Assembly (NCBI GenBank): GCA_900317855.1
Contig: ONIG01000009.1
Span: 1 to 57,843, forward strand
Reading direction: 5' to 3'
DNA: 57,843 nucleotides
Origin: an uncultured Eubacteriales bacterium
GTDB taxonomy: Bacteria; Bacillota; Clostridia; Oscillospirales; Oscillospiraceae
Positions 1 through 8,224 of this stretch are shown in pieces; positions within the stretch are counted from its first letter, which is position 1; each line of letters begins with the position of its first letter. Below the pieces are notes generated by a model. It did not search any database, was not told the DNA's origin, and saw only the letters and a list, made by a program, of their open reading frames with translations. The position numbers and the translations under genes were made by a program.

Positions 1-22
1 CATATTTTCTTGGCATAGCAAT

Positions 23-61
23 ACCCCCTATGTAGTTCTTTTATTTTCCTACATAGGGGGT
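23..61. terminator. Hairpin at left edge of window
   Basis: A perfect 13-bp inverted repeat (ACCCCCTATGTAG at 23-35, complement at 49-61) with a 13-nt T-rich loop, followed by GTTTTGT. It could end a plus-strand gene lying left of the window. The right arm and flank resemble the inverted complement of the other end of the window (near 57776-57790), so it may belong to a dispersed element. Confidence 0.45.
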
Positions 62-148
62 GTTTTGTCTATTGTCCGTTTTTACTGGTTCGGTTCAACC
101 CGCCGTGGCTGGCTTTTTTGCGCGCTCGCGTGACCGGCATAATGCGTC

Positions 149-191
149 AAAAAAACAGCGGCGTCACGGAGCTGTCTCCGTGACGCCGCTG
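149..191 (-). terminator. Rho-independent terminator after coaX
   Basis: A perfect 16-bp stem (156-171 with 176-191) and 4-nt loop are followed on the minus strand by a run of seven T (149-155). It lies just after the coaX stop codon. Confidence 0.9.
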
Positions 192-206
192 CGTCGGTGC
201 GCGCAC

Positions 207-980
207 TTAGCGTTTGCGCTTATTTTTCTGATACAGGGCCCATAGACCGTTGAGCAGCAGGTTCTTGTCGTACGTGATCTCGCGCCGGCAATACGGGATG
301 ATGCAGCCGCCGAGGCCGCCGGTCGCAATGACGGCGGCAGGCTCGCCGAGCTCGGCCTCCATGCGCTCGATCATGCCGTCGAGCATGGCGGCCGTGCCGT
401 AGACGCTGCCGGAGCGCATGGCCTCGACCGTGTCGGAGCTGATGCACTTTTTCGGCGCGTCGAGCGAGATGTGCGGCAGCTGCGACGTGCCGTTTGCGAG
501 CGCCTCGAGCGAGATGCCCACGCCGGGGATGATGGCCCCGCCGAGCACGCGCGCCTCGCGGTCGATGACGGTCATGGTGGTCGCCGTGCCCATGTCGATG
601 ATGATGAGCGGCGGCTTATGAATGGCCAGCGCGGCGGCCGCGCCGACGACGAGGTCGCTGCCCATGGTGGCGGGATTGTCGAGCGCGATGTTCAGCCCCG
701 TTTTCATGCCGGGGCCGACGACGAGCGGGCGGATGCCCGTGATCATGCGCACGGCGGCGATGAGCGCGCCGTTGATCGGCGGCACGACGGACGACAAAAT
801 GGCGCCGTCGATGTCCTCCGGCGTGATGCCGGAAAACTCGATCACCTGCCGCAGCGAGATGGCGTACTCGTGCGCGGTCTTGTCGCGGTCGGTCTCCAGA
901 CGGGCAATGTTGCGGATGCCGGACTCGTCGAGAAAACCGATCACAATATTCGTATTGCCAACGTCCAGAGCCAGCAGCAT
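207..980 (-). CDS. coaX: Type III pantothenate kinase
   Basis: Phosphorylates pantothenate in the first step of coenzyme A synthesis; cytoplasmic. The 257-residue length is normal for CoaX. The N-terminal phosphate-binding motif DVGNTN (residues 6-11), the central IIIDMGTATTMTV motif and IPGVGIS are typical of this acetate kinase/Hsp70/actin-fold (ASKHA) family. The start codon lies one base from the stop of the upstream transporter gene, which indicates one transcript. A strong terminator follows the stop. Type III enzymes are as a class not feedback-inhibited by CoA (family knowledge). Confidence 0.95.
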   Translation of the reverse strand: MLLALDVGNTNIVIGFLDESGIRNIARLETDRDKTAHEYAISLRQVIEFSGITPEDIDGAILSSVVPPINGALIAAVRMITGIRPLVVGPGMKTGLNIALDNPATMGSDLVVGAAAALAIHKPPLIIIDMGTATTMTVIDREARVLGGAIIPGVGISLEALANGTSQLPHISLDAPKKCISSDTVEAMRSGSVYGTAAMLDGMIERMEAELGEPAAVIATGGLGGCIIPYCRREITYDKNLLLNGLWALYQKNKRKR

Positions 981-981
981 A

Positions 982-1578
982 TCAGTCCACCGGGCCTTTC
1001 TTGCCGGCCGCGATCAGCCGGGTGATGGTCGGGCTCAGGACGAGGTTCACGCCCAGCTCGAGCAGGAAATTCACGCCCACGAGGGTCGTGACGATATAGG
1101 CCGCGACAGCCGTGCCGCCGGCCCATGCCTGCAGCTGCGGCTGATAAAACAGCACCATGGCGAGCACGAACAGCCCGGTGTTGACGACCGGGGCGGCCGC
1201 GGCCGCGACGATAGCGCCCGCGAGCGCGTGCTTTTTGCCGATGGCGCGATAGAGCGCACCGGCAACGAGGCCGGCCGCCGTGCCCTTGATGAGGCAGACG
1301 AGCACGGTCATGACCGGGCGCGCGGAAAACATGATGTAGCCGCCCTGATCGGCGCCGGTGACGACGGCGATCGTGACGACGACGCCAAACACGAAGCCGA
1401 GCCACGCGCCGGCGCTGACGCCGTAAACGGCTGCGCCGACCACGATCGGGATCAGCACGAGCGACACGGCGAACGGGCCGACCTTGATGAAGCTGCCGAG
1501 CAGCTGCAGCACGACGACGATGGCGGTGAAGAGTGCAAGCCCAGCCAGACGCCGGGTCTTACCATTGCTGTTGTTCAT
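982..1578 (-). CDS. ECF transporter S component, probably pantothenate (PanT-like)
   Basis: A 198-residue hydrophobic protein with about six membrane segments, the size and pattern of the substrate-binding S component of energy-coupling factor (ECF) vitamin transporters. It needs the shared EcfA/A'/T module, which is not in this window. It sits immediately upstream of coaX with almost no gap, so pantothenate is the likeliest vitamin; that is inference from context, not from a substrate motif. A good ribosome site (AGGAGG) precedes the start. Other vitamins such as riboflavin cannot be excluded from sequence alone. Confidence 0.75.
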   Translation of the reverse strand: MNNSNGKTRRLAGLALFTAIVVVLQLLGSFIKVGPFAVSLVLIPIVVGAAVYGVSAGAWLGFVFGVVVTIAVVTGADQGGYIMFSARPVMTVLVCLIKGTAAGLVAGALYRAIGKKHALAGAIVAAAAAPVVNTGLFVLAMVLFYQPQLQAWAGGTAVAAYIVTTLVGVNFLLELGVNLVLSPTITRLIAAGKKGPVD

Positions 1579-1646
1579 TTTGAATACCTCCTAAGCTGCT
1601 GTTCCCGCTCCGGGCGGGATATAGCGCAGGAGTATCTTACCCAATC

Positions 1647-1691
1647 CGGCGCAAAAAATCAAGAGCGGACGTGCAAAGTTTACACGTCCGC
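1647..1691 (-). terminator. Terminator after nadE
   Basis: GCGGACGTG (1665-1673) pairs with its complement at 1683-1691, followed on the minus strand by TCTTGATTTTTT. It separates the glyS-nadE transcript from the ECF-coaX pair. Confidence 0.8.
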
Positions 1692-1712
1692 CCATGACAA
1701 TTTTTTATAAGA

Positions 1713-3611
1713 TCATTTCAGCGCGTCCACGGTCGCCAGATACAGGGCATCCGACCCGTCGGACGGCATGCTGAAGCCGGTGCGCGGCGAGAAGCTGAAG
1801 CCGTTGAGCGTCGGACCGTCCTGCAGGCAGGAGCGCTTGAACTGCTGGCTGAAGAGGCGGCGGCAGTAGCTGCGCAGCCACTTCTTGAGCGTTGCGTGGT
1901 CAAACTCGTCGCCATAGGCGATGTCGGCCAGGCGCAGCACCTTCTCGGGTGCGAAGCCGTGATCGACCAGGTAGTACAGGAAGAAGTCCTGGAGGTTGTA
2001 CGGGCCGACGGAGTCCTCGCTCTTCTGGGCGATCTCGCCGTTGCGCGTCGGGGGCAGCAGCTCGGGGCTGACCGGCGTGTCGAGCACGTCGAGCAGGGCC
2101 TTAGCGAGCACTTTGTCCTCCGTCGTCTCGGCGACGTAGCGCACGACCATCTGCACCATGGTCTTGGTGGAGCCGGCGTTGACGTCGTACATGGAGATGT
2201 GGTCGCCGTTGTAGGTGCACCAGCCGTCGGCAAACTCGCTCATGTCCTCGGTGCCGACATGGATGCCGCCGTCGGCAAAGCCGTTGGCCACGTCCATGAG
2301 GATCTGGGTGCGCTCGCGCGCCTGCGAATTCTCATACACGACGTTGCGGTTTTCGGGGTCGTGGCCGATGTCCTTAAAGTGCTGCATGACGCTCTCGCCA
2401 ATGTCGATAACGCGCACGGTCGCGCCGAGCTGCTCGGACACGATGATGGCGTTGGACTTCGTGCGGTCGGTCGTGCCGAAGCACGGCATGGTCACGGCGG
2501 TGACGTAATCGGCCGGCAGGCCCATCATCTTCACGGCCTCGGCGCAGATGATGACGGCGAGCGTGGAGTCCACGCCGCCGGAGATGCCGACGACCGGGTG
2601 CTTGAGATTGGCATACTGCATGCGGCGCACGAGGCTGGCAGCCTGCATGTGCAGCAGGCGCTTGGCCGCGGCGTGATAATCGGCCGGGTCGTCCGGGCGG
2701 TAGGGGTACTTGCCGAACGGGCGGGTGAGCACGGTCTCCTCGACGCCCTCGCCCCACTCGGTGACGACGTAGGACGCAGCGTCGCCGGTGAAGGTCGCGT
2801 CCTTGCGGCGCGCGGCGATGAGCAGCTGCACGTCAAGCTCGGTCACGACGTCGGAGCAGCCGTCCTCGGCGCTCTCGAGCACCTTACCGTCCTCAGCGAT
2901 GAGGCACAGGCCGGAATACGTCGCGTCGGTGCTCGACTCGCCGAAGCCGGGGGCCGCCAGCACGACGCCGGCGTGCAGCCGCGCGCTCTCGGCGCGCACG
3001 GCGGTGGTCACGCGGCAGGCGGAGTCCGTCGCCATCGGGAAGCCCGCCATCTCGACGAGCACGGTCGCACCGGCGAGCGCATGGCGCACGGCCGGGGACA
3101 CCGGGGCGGACACGTCCGCGCCGACGAGCACGGCGACGTTCAGCTCGCTGACTTCGCTGTGCTGGAACAACTGCTGCGGGTGAAAATCGACCGGGCCGAG
3201 GGAGCCGATCTGAATATCGTCGAGCAGCGCGCCGGGCAGGGCGAAGTGCTTGTCGCCCGGGCAGCTGGCCGGCACGACACCGAGCAGCTCACCGTTGCAC
3301 ACGGCGGCCGCCGCGTCATACACCTTCGCGCCCTGTGCGACCGGCAGGCCGACGAACACAAGCATGTCCTTGCCCTCGGAGGCCTTTACGACCTTTTCGA
3401 GCGCGGCCGCCGCGCCCGCGAGCAGGGTGTTCTGGTAGAACAGATCGCCGCAGGTGGCGCCCGTGAGCGTCAGCTCCGGGAACACGAGCACCTTCACGCC
3501 GAGGCGTGCGTGCTCATCCATGGCGCGGATGACGGCATCCGCATTGAACATCGGGTCTGCTACCCGGATCTCGGGAGCAGCCGCTGCAACCTTGATAAAT
3601 CCGTGTTTCAT
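1713..3611 (-). CDS. nadE: Glutamine-dependent NAD+ synthetase
   Basis: Makes NAD+ from deamido-NAD, using ammonia released from glutamine. The 632-residue protein is the two-domain form. An N-terminal nitrilase-like glutaminase half starts near MKHGFIKVAAAAPEIRVADP and contains FPELTLTG. A C-terminal synthetase half carries the ATP-pyrophosphatase P-loop GISGGVDST and the conserved stretch GTEDMSEFADGW. The length matches the long glutamine-dependent class rather than the short ammonia-dependent one. It is the last gene of a glyS-hypothetical-nadE run, 23 bases after the preceding gene. Confidence 0.95.
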   Translation of the reverse strand: MKHGFIKVAAAAPEIRVADPMFNADAVIRAMDEHARLGVKVLVFPELTLTGATCGDLFYQNTLLAGAAAALEKVVKASEGKDMLVFVGLPVAQGAKVYDAAAAVCNGELLGVVPASCPGDKHFALPGALLDDIQIGSLGPVDFHPQQLFQHSEVSELNVAVLVGADVSAPVSPAVRHALAGATVLVEMAGFPMATDSACRVTTAVRAESARLHAGVVLAAPGFGESSTDATYSGLCLIAEDGKVLESAEDGCSDVVTELDVQLLIAARRKDATFTGDAASYVVTEWGEGVEETVLTRPFGKYPYRPDDPADYHAAAKRLLHMQAASLVRRMQYANLKHPVVGISGGVDSTLAVIICAEAVKMMGLPADYVTAVTMPCFGTTDRTKSNAIIVSEQLGATVRVIDIGESVMQHFKDIGHDPENRNVVYENSQARERTQILMDVANGFADGGIHVGTEDMSEFADGWCTYNGDHISMYDVNAGSTKTMVQMVVRYVAETTEDKVLAKALLDVLDTPVSPELLPPTRNGEIAQKSEDSVGPYNLQDFFLYYLVDHGFAPEKVLRLADIAYGDEFDHATLKKWLRSYCRRLFSQQFKRSCLQDGPTLNGFSFSPRTGFSMPSDGSDALYLATVDALK

Positions 3612-3634
3612 GTTGATTCTTCCTTTTCTCTATT

Positions 3635-4015
3635 CTAATTTGCTTTCTCGAATGTAAAGAGCGCCGCGTCATAAAACTTCAGCACCGCGCCGCGCACGGG
3701 CACGTATTCCTTTTCCGATGCTGTCACGGTAACGGTACCGTCCCCCGCCTCGGCGTGCGCGGTCTCGTCGAGCACGGGCAGGAAGTTTTCGTTTAGCTCC
3801 TGCGCAAGCTCGTCGAGATGCTGGGCGTAATAGTCGCTGTCGTGCGGCGGCGTGTAGCCCGGCACGGGGTTCGCGCCCCGCGTGAGGCAGAACACGACCA
3901 TCAGCACCGACAGCAGCAGCACGAAGCCGCCGCCCACGGGCCCGAGCCAGCGGGCGATCTGCGCGCCGGGCTCCTCCTTCGCGGTCGGGTCCGGCGGCGG
4001 GACGATCTTCGGCAT
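3635..4015 (-). CDS. Hypothetical single-pass membrane protein
   Basis: 126 residues. A Pro-rich cytoplasmic N terminus is followed by one membrane segment (about residues 28-46, GGGFVLLLSVLMVVFCLT) and an acidic outer domain of about 75 residues ending in VPVRGAVLKFYDAALFTF. I recognise no family. It starts 3 bases after the glyS stop and ends 23 bases before nadE, so it is translated with them; no functional link is evident. Confidence 0.7.
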   Translation of the reverse strand: MPKIVPPPDPTAKEEPGAQIARWLGPVGGGFVLLLSVLMVVFCLTRGANPVPGYTPPHDSDYYAQHLDELAQELNENFLPVLDETAHAEAGDGTVTVTASEKEYVPVRGAVLKFYDAALFTFEKAN

Positions 4016-4018
4016 GGC

Positions 4019-5419
4019 TTAAAACCGGATGCGCGCGGCGATGTAATCCTCCAGCTGCTCCATGGGGATGCGCTCCTGCTGCATGGAGTCGCGGTCGCGC
4101 ACGGTCACGCAGCCGTCGGCGGCGGAGTCAAAGTCGAACGTCACGCAGTACGGCGTGCCGATCTCGTCCTGGCGGCGGTAGCGCTTGCCGATGGAGCCGG
4201 CCTCGTCATAGTCGCACATGAAGCGCTTCTGCAGCTTGTGGTAGAGCTCGGTTGCGGGCTCGGAGAGCTTTTTCGACAGCGGCAGCACCGCGCACTTGAA
4301 CGGCGCGAGCGCCGGGTGGAAGTGCATGACGACGCGGGTGTCGTTCTTGGCCTCGTCCACGACCTCCTCGTCATACGCCTCGCACAGGAAGGCCAGCGTC
4401 ACGCGGTCGGCGCCGAGCGACGGCTCGATGACATAGGGGATGTAGTGCTCGTTTTTCTCCTGGTCGAAATAGTCCATGTCCTGGCCGGAGAACTTCTGGT
4501 GCTGGGTCAGGTCGTAGTTCGTGCGGTCGGCGACGCCCCAGAGCTCGCCCCAGCCGAACGGGAACAGATACTCAAAGTCGGTCGTGGCCTTGGAGTAGAA
4601 GCTCAGCTCCTCCTTCTCATGGTCGCGCAGGCGGAGGTTCTCATCGTGCATGTTCAGGCCCTTGAGCCACTCGTGGCAGAAGCTGCGCCAGTAGTCGAAC
4701 CACTCGAGATCGGTGTCCGGCTCGCAGAAGAACTCGAGCTCCATCTGCTCAAACTCGCGGATGCGGAAGATGAAGTTGCCCGGCGTGATCTCGTTGCGGA
4801 AGCTCTTGCCGATCTGGCAGACACCGAACGGGATCTTGCGGCGCGTGGTGCGCTGGATGTTCTTGAAGTTGACGAAAATGCCCTGCGCGGTCTCGGGGCG
4901 CAGATACACCTCGGCAGCCGTGTCCTCGGTCACGCCCTGATGGGTCTTGAACATGAGGTTGAACTTGCGGATATCGGTAAAGTCGCTCTTGCCGCAGCCC
5001 GGGCAGGGGATCTGCTGCGCGCGGATGAAGGCGACCATCTCGTCGTTGGTCATGGCCTCGACGTTCACGTCGGGCATGGGATTCTCGGCCAGCCAGCCCT
5101 CGATGAGCTTGTCGGCGCGGTGGCGCATCTTGCAGGACTTGCAGTCGATGAGCGGGTCGTTGAACGTCGTCACGTGGCCGGAAGCCACCCAGACCTGCGG
5201 GTTCATGAGGATGGCGGAGTCGAGCCCGACGTTGTAGGGGTTTTCCTGCACGAACTTCTGCCACCAGGCGCGCTTGACGTTGTTTTTCAGCTCCACGCCG
5301 AGCGGGCCGTAGTCCCAGGAGTTGGCGAGGCCGCCGTAGATCTCGGAACCGGGGTACACAAAGCCGCGGTTCTTGCACAGGGCGACGATCTTGTCCATGG
5401 TTTTTTCGGTGTTTTTCAT
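4019..5419 (-). CDS. glyS: Glycyl-tRNA synthetase, single-chain class II
   Basis: Charges tRNA-Gly. The protein begins [20 protein letters not shown] and contains the glycine-enzyme signatures [17 protein letters not shown], the class II motif 2 region [11 protein letters not shown] and the motif 3 region EPSLGADRV. It is the alpha2-type (homodimer) enzyme, 466 residues. An upstream in-frame ATG at 5443 exists, but GGGAGG lies 7 bases before the ATG at 5419, which decides the start. I looked for a T-box leader and found no AGGGUGGNACCGCG-type sequence. Confidence 0.93.
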   Translation of the reverse strand: MKNTEKTMDKIVALCKNRGFVYPGSEIYGGLANSWDYGPLGVELKNNVKRAWWQKFVQENPYNVGLDSAILMNPQVWVASGHVTTFNDPLIDCKSCKMRHRADKLIEGWLAENPMPDVNVEAMTNDEMVAFIRAQQIPCPGCGKSDFTDIRKFNLMFKTHQGVTEDTAAEVYLRPETAQGIFVNFKNIQRTTRRKIPFGVCQIGKSFRNEITPGNFIFRIREFEQMELEFFCEPDTDLEWFDYWRSFCHEWLKGLNMHDENLRLRDHEKEELSFYSKATTDFEYLFPFGWGELWGVADRTNYDLTQHQKFSGQDMDYFDQEKNEHYIPYVIEPSLGADRVTLAFLCEAYDEEVVDEAKNDTRVVMHFHPALAPFKCAVLPLSKKLSEPATELYHKLQKRFMCDYDEAGSIGKRYRRQDEIGTPYCVTFDFDSAADGCVTVRDRDSMQQERIPMEQLEDYIAARIRF

Positions 5420-5528
5420 TGTTTTTCCTCCCTGCTCCGCCAATGGCGATGGCGGAAGCCAAATGATCTCCGCCGATGGCTTCGGCGGGACGCGTCCGGC
5501 CGGAAACGACCCGATCGGACAATTTTAT

Positions 5529-5557
5529 ATTATAGCACCGCGCCCCCCGTCCTGCAA
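5529..5557 (-). promoter_or_regulatory. glyS promoter
   Basis: On the minus strand TTGCAG (5552-5557), a 17-base spacer and TATAAT (5529-5534) form a good sigma-A promoter. The leader of about 100 bases holds two tandem, similar hairpins (5428-5450 and 5468-5488). Confidence 0.8.
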
Positions 5558-5605
5558 GGAATGACACAACGTTAACACGGGGCGGGCGCGGGCGCGCAAT
5601 TTGGG

Positions 5606-5634
5606 TTGCGTTCTTTCAAAATCCATGTTAAACT
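5606..5634 (+). promoter_or_regulatory. Promoter for the thioesterase gene
   Basis: TTGCGT (5606-5611), a 17-base spacer and TAAACT (5629-5634), located 58 bases before the start codon and divergent from the glyS promoter. Confidence 0.6.
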
Positions 5635-5691
5635 ACCCTTACCCCCAGACGTCAGCCGGGGGTACTCATAAAGGTAAAGGAGAGATTTCCG

Positions 5692-6081
5692 ATGTCCATT
5701 TCCGTTGGCGCCGTCGGCACCGCTTCCGCCGTCGTGACGCCTGAAAATACCGCGGCTGCGGTCGGCTCCGGCGCACTGCCGGTGTTCGCCACGCCGTATA
5801 TGATCGCCCTGATGGAAAACGCCGCCTGCAACGCCATTGCCGACGGTCTGGAGGAAGGCCAGAGCAGCGTCGGCACGAAGCTCGACGTGTCGCACGACGC
5901 GGCGACGCCCGTCGGCATGCACGTCACAGCGAAGGCCGAGCTCGTCGAGGTCGACCGCCGCCGCCTCGTGTTCCGCGTCACGGCGGAAGACGACGCCGGC
6001 CCCATCGGCCAGGGCACGCACGAGCGCTTTCTCATCACGGCGGACAAGTTCCTCGCCAAGGCGGAGGCCAAGAAGGGCTGA
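5692..6081 (+). CDS. FlK-type hot-dog thioesterase
   Basis: 129 residues of the acyl-CoA thioesterase superfamily, close in pattern to fluoroacetyl-CoA thioesterase FlK. It shows VFATPYMIALMENAA near the N terminus with the active-site Glu, VGTKLDVSH, ATPVGMHV, and the C-terminal IGQGTHERFLI. These proteins hydrolyse small acyl-CoA thioesters; the true substrate here is unknown and fluoroacetyl-CoA should not be assumed. The start follows AAAGGAGAG. It stands alone with its own promoter. Confidence 0.85.
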   Translation: MSISVGAVGTASAVVTPENTAAAVGSGALPVFATPYMIALMENAACNAIADGLEEGQSSVGTKLDVSHDAATPVGMHVTAKAELVEVDRRRLVFRVTAEDDAGPIGQGTHERFLITADKFLAKAEAKKG

Positions 6082-6233
6082 GCCCCCCTGCCCCGCACAA
6101 AAAATTTACCGGCGATGCGGCAATTGAGAAATATTCACAAAATGTCCCTTTCTTTTTGCCGCGAAACCGGTTACACTGTAGTCAACAGCTCCGGGGCGGC
6201 CCGGAGTGGAACACCTGAAAGGAGTGGCGTTTT

Positions 6234-6779
6234 ATGAAGTTCACGTTCATCGAAAAGAAAATGGCCCCGTCCGATTCCCTGCGTGCGTACGCGGAGAAAA
6301 AGGTCAGCAAGATTGACCGGCTCTTCCGCACCGAAAGCGAGGCAAACGTCACCTTCAGCACGGAGCGCGGCCGCTTCACGGCCGAGATCACGATCAAGAA
6401 CAACGGCACGTTCTTCCGCGCCCACGAGACGACGAGCGACATGTACGCCTCCGTCGATTCCGCCGTGGCGACGATCGAGCGCCAGATCCGCAAGAACAAG
6501 ACCCGTCTGGCCAAGAAGCTGCGCGAGGGTGCGTTTGAGCGCGAGGTGCAGCCGGAGTACGTCCCCGCGGACGACACGGTCGAGGCCGGCGCGTTCGAGG
6601 TCGTGCGCCGCAAGCGCTTCCCCATCAAGCCCATGAGCGTCGAGGAAGCGATCCTGCAGATGGACCTGCTCGAGCACACGTTCTTCGTCTTTCGCGATGT
6701 CGCGGCCGACGGCGCCGTGTCGGTGGTCTACCGGCGCAGAAACGGCGGCTACGGCCTCATCTCCGACGAGGCGGAGTAA
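6234..6779 (+). CDS. hpf: Ribosome hibernation promoting factor, long form
   Basis: A 181-residue long HPF. The N-terminal RaiA/YfiA domain (MKFTFIEKK to about residue 100) binds the 30S decoding centre. A linker leads to the C-terminal dimerisation domain (about 125-178) with RRKRFPIKPMSVEEAILQMDLLEHTFFVFRD, which pairs two 70S into 100S ribosomes. The start follows AAAGGAG. It is monocistronic, closed by a strong hairpin at 6796. Confidence 0.95.
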   Translation: MKFTFIEKKMAPSDSLRAYAEKKVSKIDRLFRTESEANVTFSTERGRFTAEITIKNNGTFFRAHETTSDMYASVDSAVATIERQIRKNKTRLAKKLREGAFEREVQPEYVPADDTVEAGAFEVVRRKRFPIKPMSVEEAILQMDLLEHTFFVFRDVAADGAVSVVYRRRNGGYGLISDEAE

Positions 6780-6795
6780 GCATCCCGATCTCCAC

Positions 6796-6829
6796 AAGGT
6801 CCCTGCGGCAATGCCGCAGGGACCTTTTT
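6796..6829 (+). terminator. Terminator after hpf
   Basis: A 14-bp stem (6796-6809 with 6813-6826), 3-base loop, then a T run. It lies immediately before the prmA promoter. Confidence 0.9.
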
Positions 6830-6836
6830 CGCGTTC

Positions 6837-6865
6837 TTGCATTCCCGGCCCCGCTGTGCTATCAT
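6837..6865 (+). promoter_or_regulatory. prmA promoter
   Basis: TTGCAT (6837-6842), a 17-base spacer and TATCAT (6860-6865), 35 bases upstream of the prmA start. Confidence 0.7.
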
Positions 6866-6900
6866 CGGCGCAGGAAAACGCACAAAGGAGGCAATGCCTT

Positions 6901-7827
6901 ATGCAATGGATCGAAGTGTCCGTCCCCACCCGCAGCGACGAGATCGACGACGTCTGCGCGCAGCTGGCCGAGCTGGGCGCGGGCGGCATGGTCGTGGAGG
7001 ACGAGACGGATTTTCAGCAGTTTTTGGAGCAGAACCACCAGTACTGGGACTACGTGGACGACGCGCTCGAGGCGCAGTTTCGCGGCGTGTCGCGCATCAA
7101 GTTCTACCTCGCCGACGATGACGACGGCCGCGCGCAGCTGGAAGCCATCCGCGCCGGCATCGGCCGCGCGCTGACGACCGCGACCGTGCGCGACAGCGAC
7201 TGGGAGAATAACTGGCGGCAGTACTATCAGCCCATTGAAGTCGGCGAACGGCTCGTCGTCGTGCCCGAGTGGCTCGACGCGCCGGCGGACGGCCGCCTGC
7301 CGCTGCGGCTCGACCCCGGCCTCATCTTCGGCACCGGCAGCCACGCCACGACGCGCATGTGCCTCGCCGCGCTCGAGCACTGCGCCGGCGCGGGCAGGAC
7401 GGTGCTCGACCTCGGCTGCGGCAGCGGCATCCTCGGCATCGGCGCGCTGCTGCTCGGCTGCGCGCACGTCACCGGCTGCGACATTGACCCCAAGGCCCCC
7501 GAGGTCGCGGCGGCCAACGCCGCGCTCAACGGCTTTTATGAGGACAAGTTCACCGTCTGCGCAGGCGACATTCTCGCCGACGCGGGCCTGCGCCGCCGTC
7601 TCGGCACGGGGTATGACATTGTGCTGGCGAACATCGTGGCCGACGTCATCATCCCGCTGGCCGCGCTGGTTCCGGCGTTTCTCACCCCGGGCGGCACGTT
7701 CGTGTGCTCGGGCATCATCGACGGGCGCGAGGACGAGGTGGCCGCCGCGCTCACGCGCGCGGGCTTCACCGTCACGGCGCACGACACGCTCGAGGAGTGG
7801 CACTGCTTCACGGCTGTGTTGGCGTGA
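6901..7827 (+). CDS. prmA: Ribosomal protein L11 methyltransferase
   Basis: SAM-dependent trimethylation of ribosomal protein L11. A small N-terminal substrate-recognition domain (MQWIEVSVPT, about residues 1-90) is followed by a Rossmann methyltransferase domain with LDPGLIFGTGSHATTR, the SAM motif LDLGCGSGILGIGALLLG, and the catalytic-loop motif DIVLANIVADVI. The start was placed at 6901 because AAAGGAGG ends 9 bases upstream and the protein begins in the canonical way; the ATG at 6894 is out of frame. 308 residues, the usual length. Confidence 0.93.
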   Translation: MQWIEVSVPTRSDEIDDVCAQLAELGAGGMVVEDETDFQQFLEQNHQYWDYVDDALEAQFRGVSRIKFYLADDDDGRAQLEAIRAGIGRALTTATVRDSDWENNWRQYYQPIEVGERLVVVPEWLDAPADGRLPLRLDPGLIFGTGSHATTRMCLAALEHCAGAGRTVLDLGCGSGILGIGALLLGCAHVTGCDIDPKAPEVAAANAALNGFYEDKFTVCAGDILADAGLRRRLGTGYDIVLANIVADVIIPLAALVPAFLTPGGTFVCSGIIDGREDEVAAALTRAGFTVTAHDTLEEWHCFTAVLA

Positions 7828-7925
7828 CGGGGTGCAGTGCATCACCGTAGACGCCGGAAGGTCCGGATTTGGAAAGCCTTCGCCTTGCGGGGAAGGCATT
7901 GCCAGAGGCAATGCAAAAATTTCAT

Positions 7926-8185
7926 CCGAGGCGGGCCTTGCCCCCTCGGGCTTCCCTGCTGCTCGATCACATGACCTGCCGCATCATTTTCCACTCCAAT
8001 ATAGAACAAACCCCAGACGGCAAGCCGCCTGGGGTTCGTCGGCTTGCTGCGCAAGCTCGCAGCATCCGAACCGAGGCGGGCCTTGCCCCCTCGGGCTCCC
8101 CTGCGGCTCGATCACATGACCTGCCGCATCATTTTCCACTCCAATATAGAACAAACCCCAGACGGCAAGCCGCCTGGGGTTTGTT
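7926..8185. repeat. Tandem 145-bp intergenic repeat, two copies
   Basis: About 115 bases (7926-8040) recur at 8071-8185 with few differences, at a period of 145. Each unit ends in a strong hairpin of CCCCAGACGGC with its complement (8009-8036 and 8154-8181). Between copies lies another inverted repeat (GCTTGC...GCAAGC). The hairpins sit between convergent genes and can serve as bidirectional terminators. The rest of each unit has no recognisable coding content. The preceding 7828-7925 also holds a hairpin, GCATTGCC/GGCAATGC followed by A5, near 7896-7915. Confidence 0.8.
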
Positions 8186-8224
8186 CAATAGAGAGGAGAA
8201 TATGAGGAGGGAGAAACTAGCAAA

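Noticed and set aside
5420..5560. T-box riboswitch for glyS
   Set aside because: No AGGGUGGNACCGCG-like core on the minus strand; only simple hairpins.
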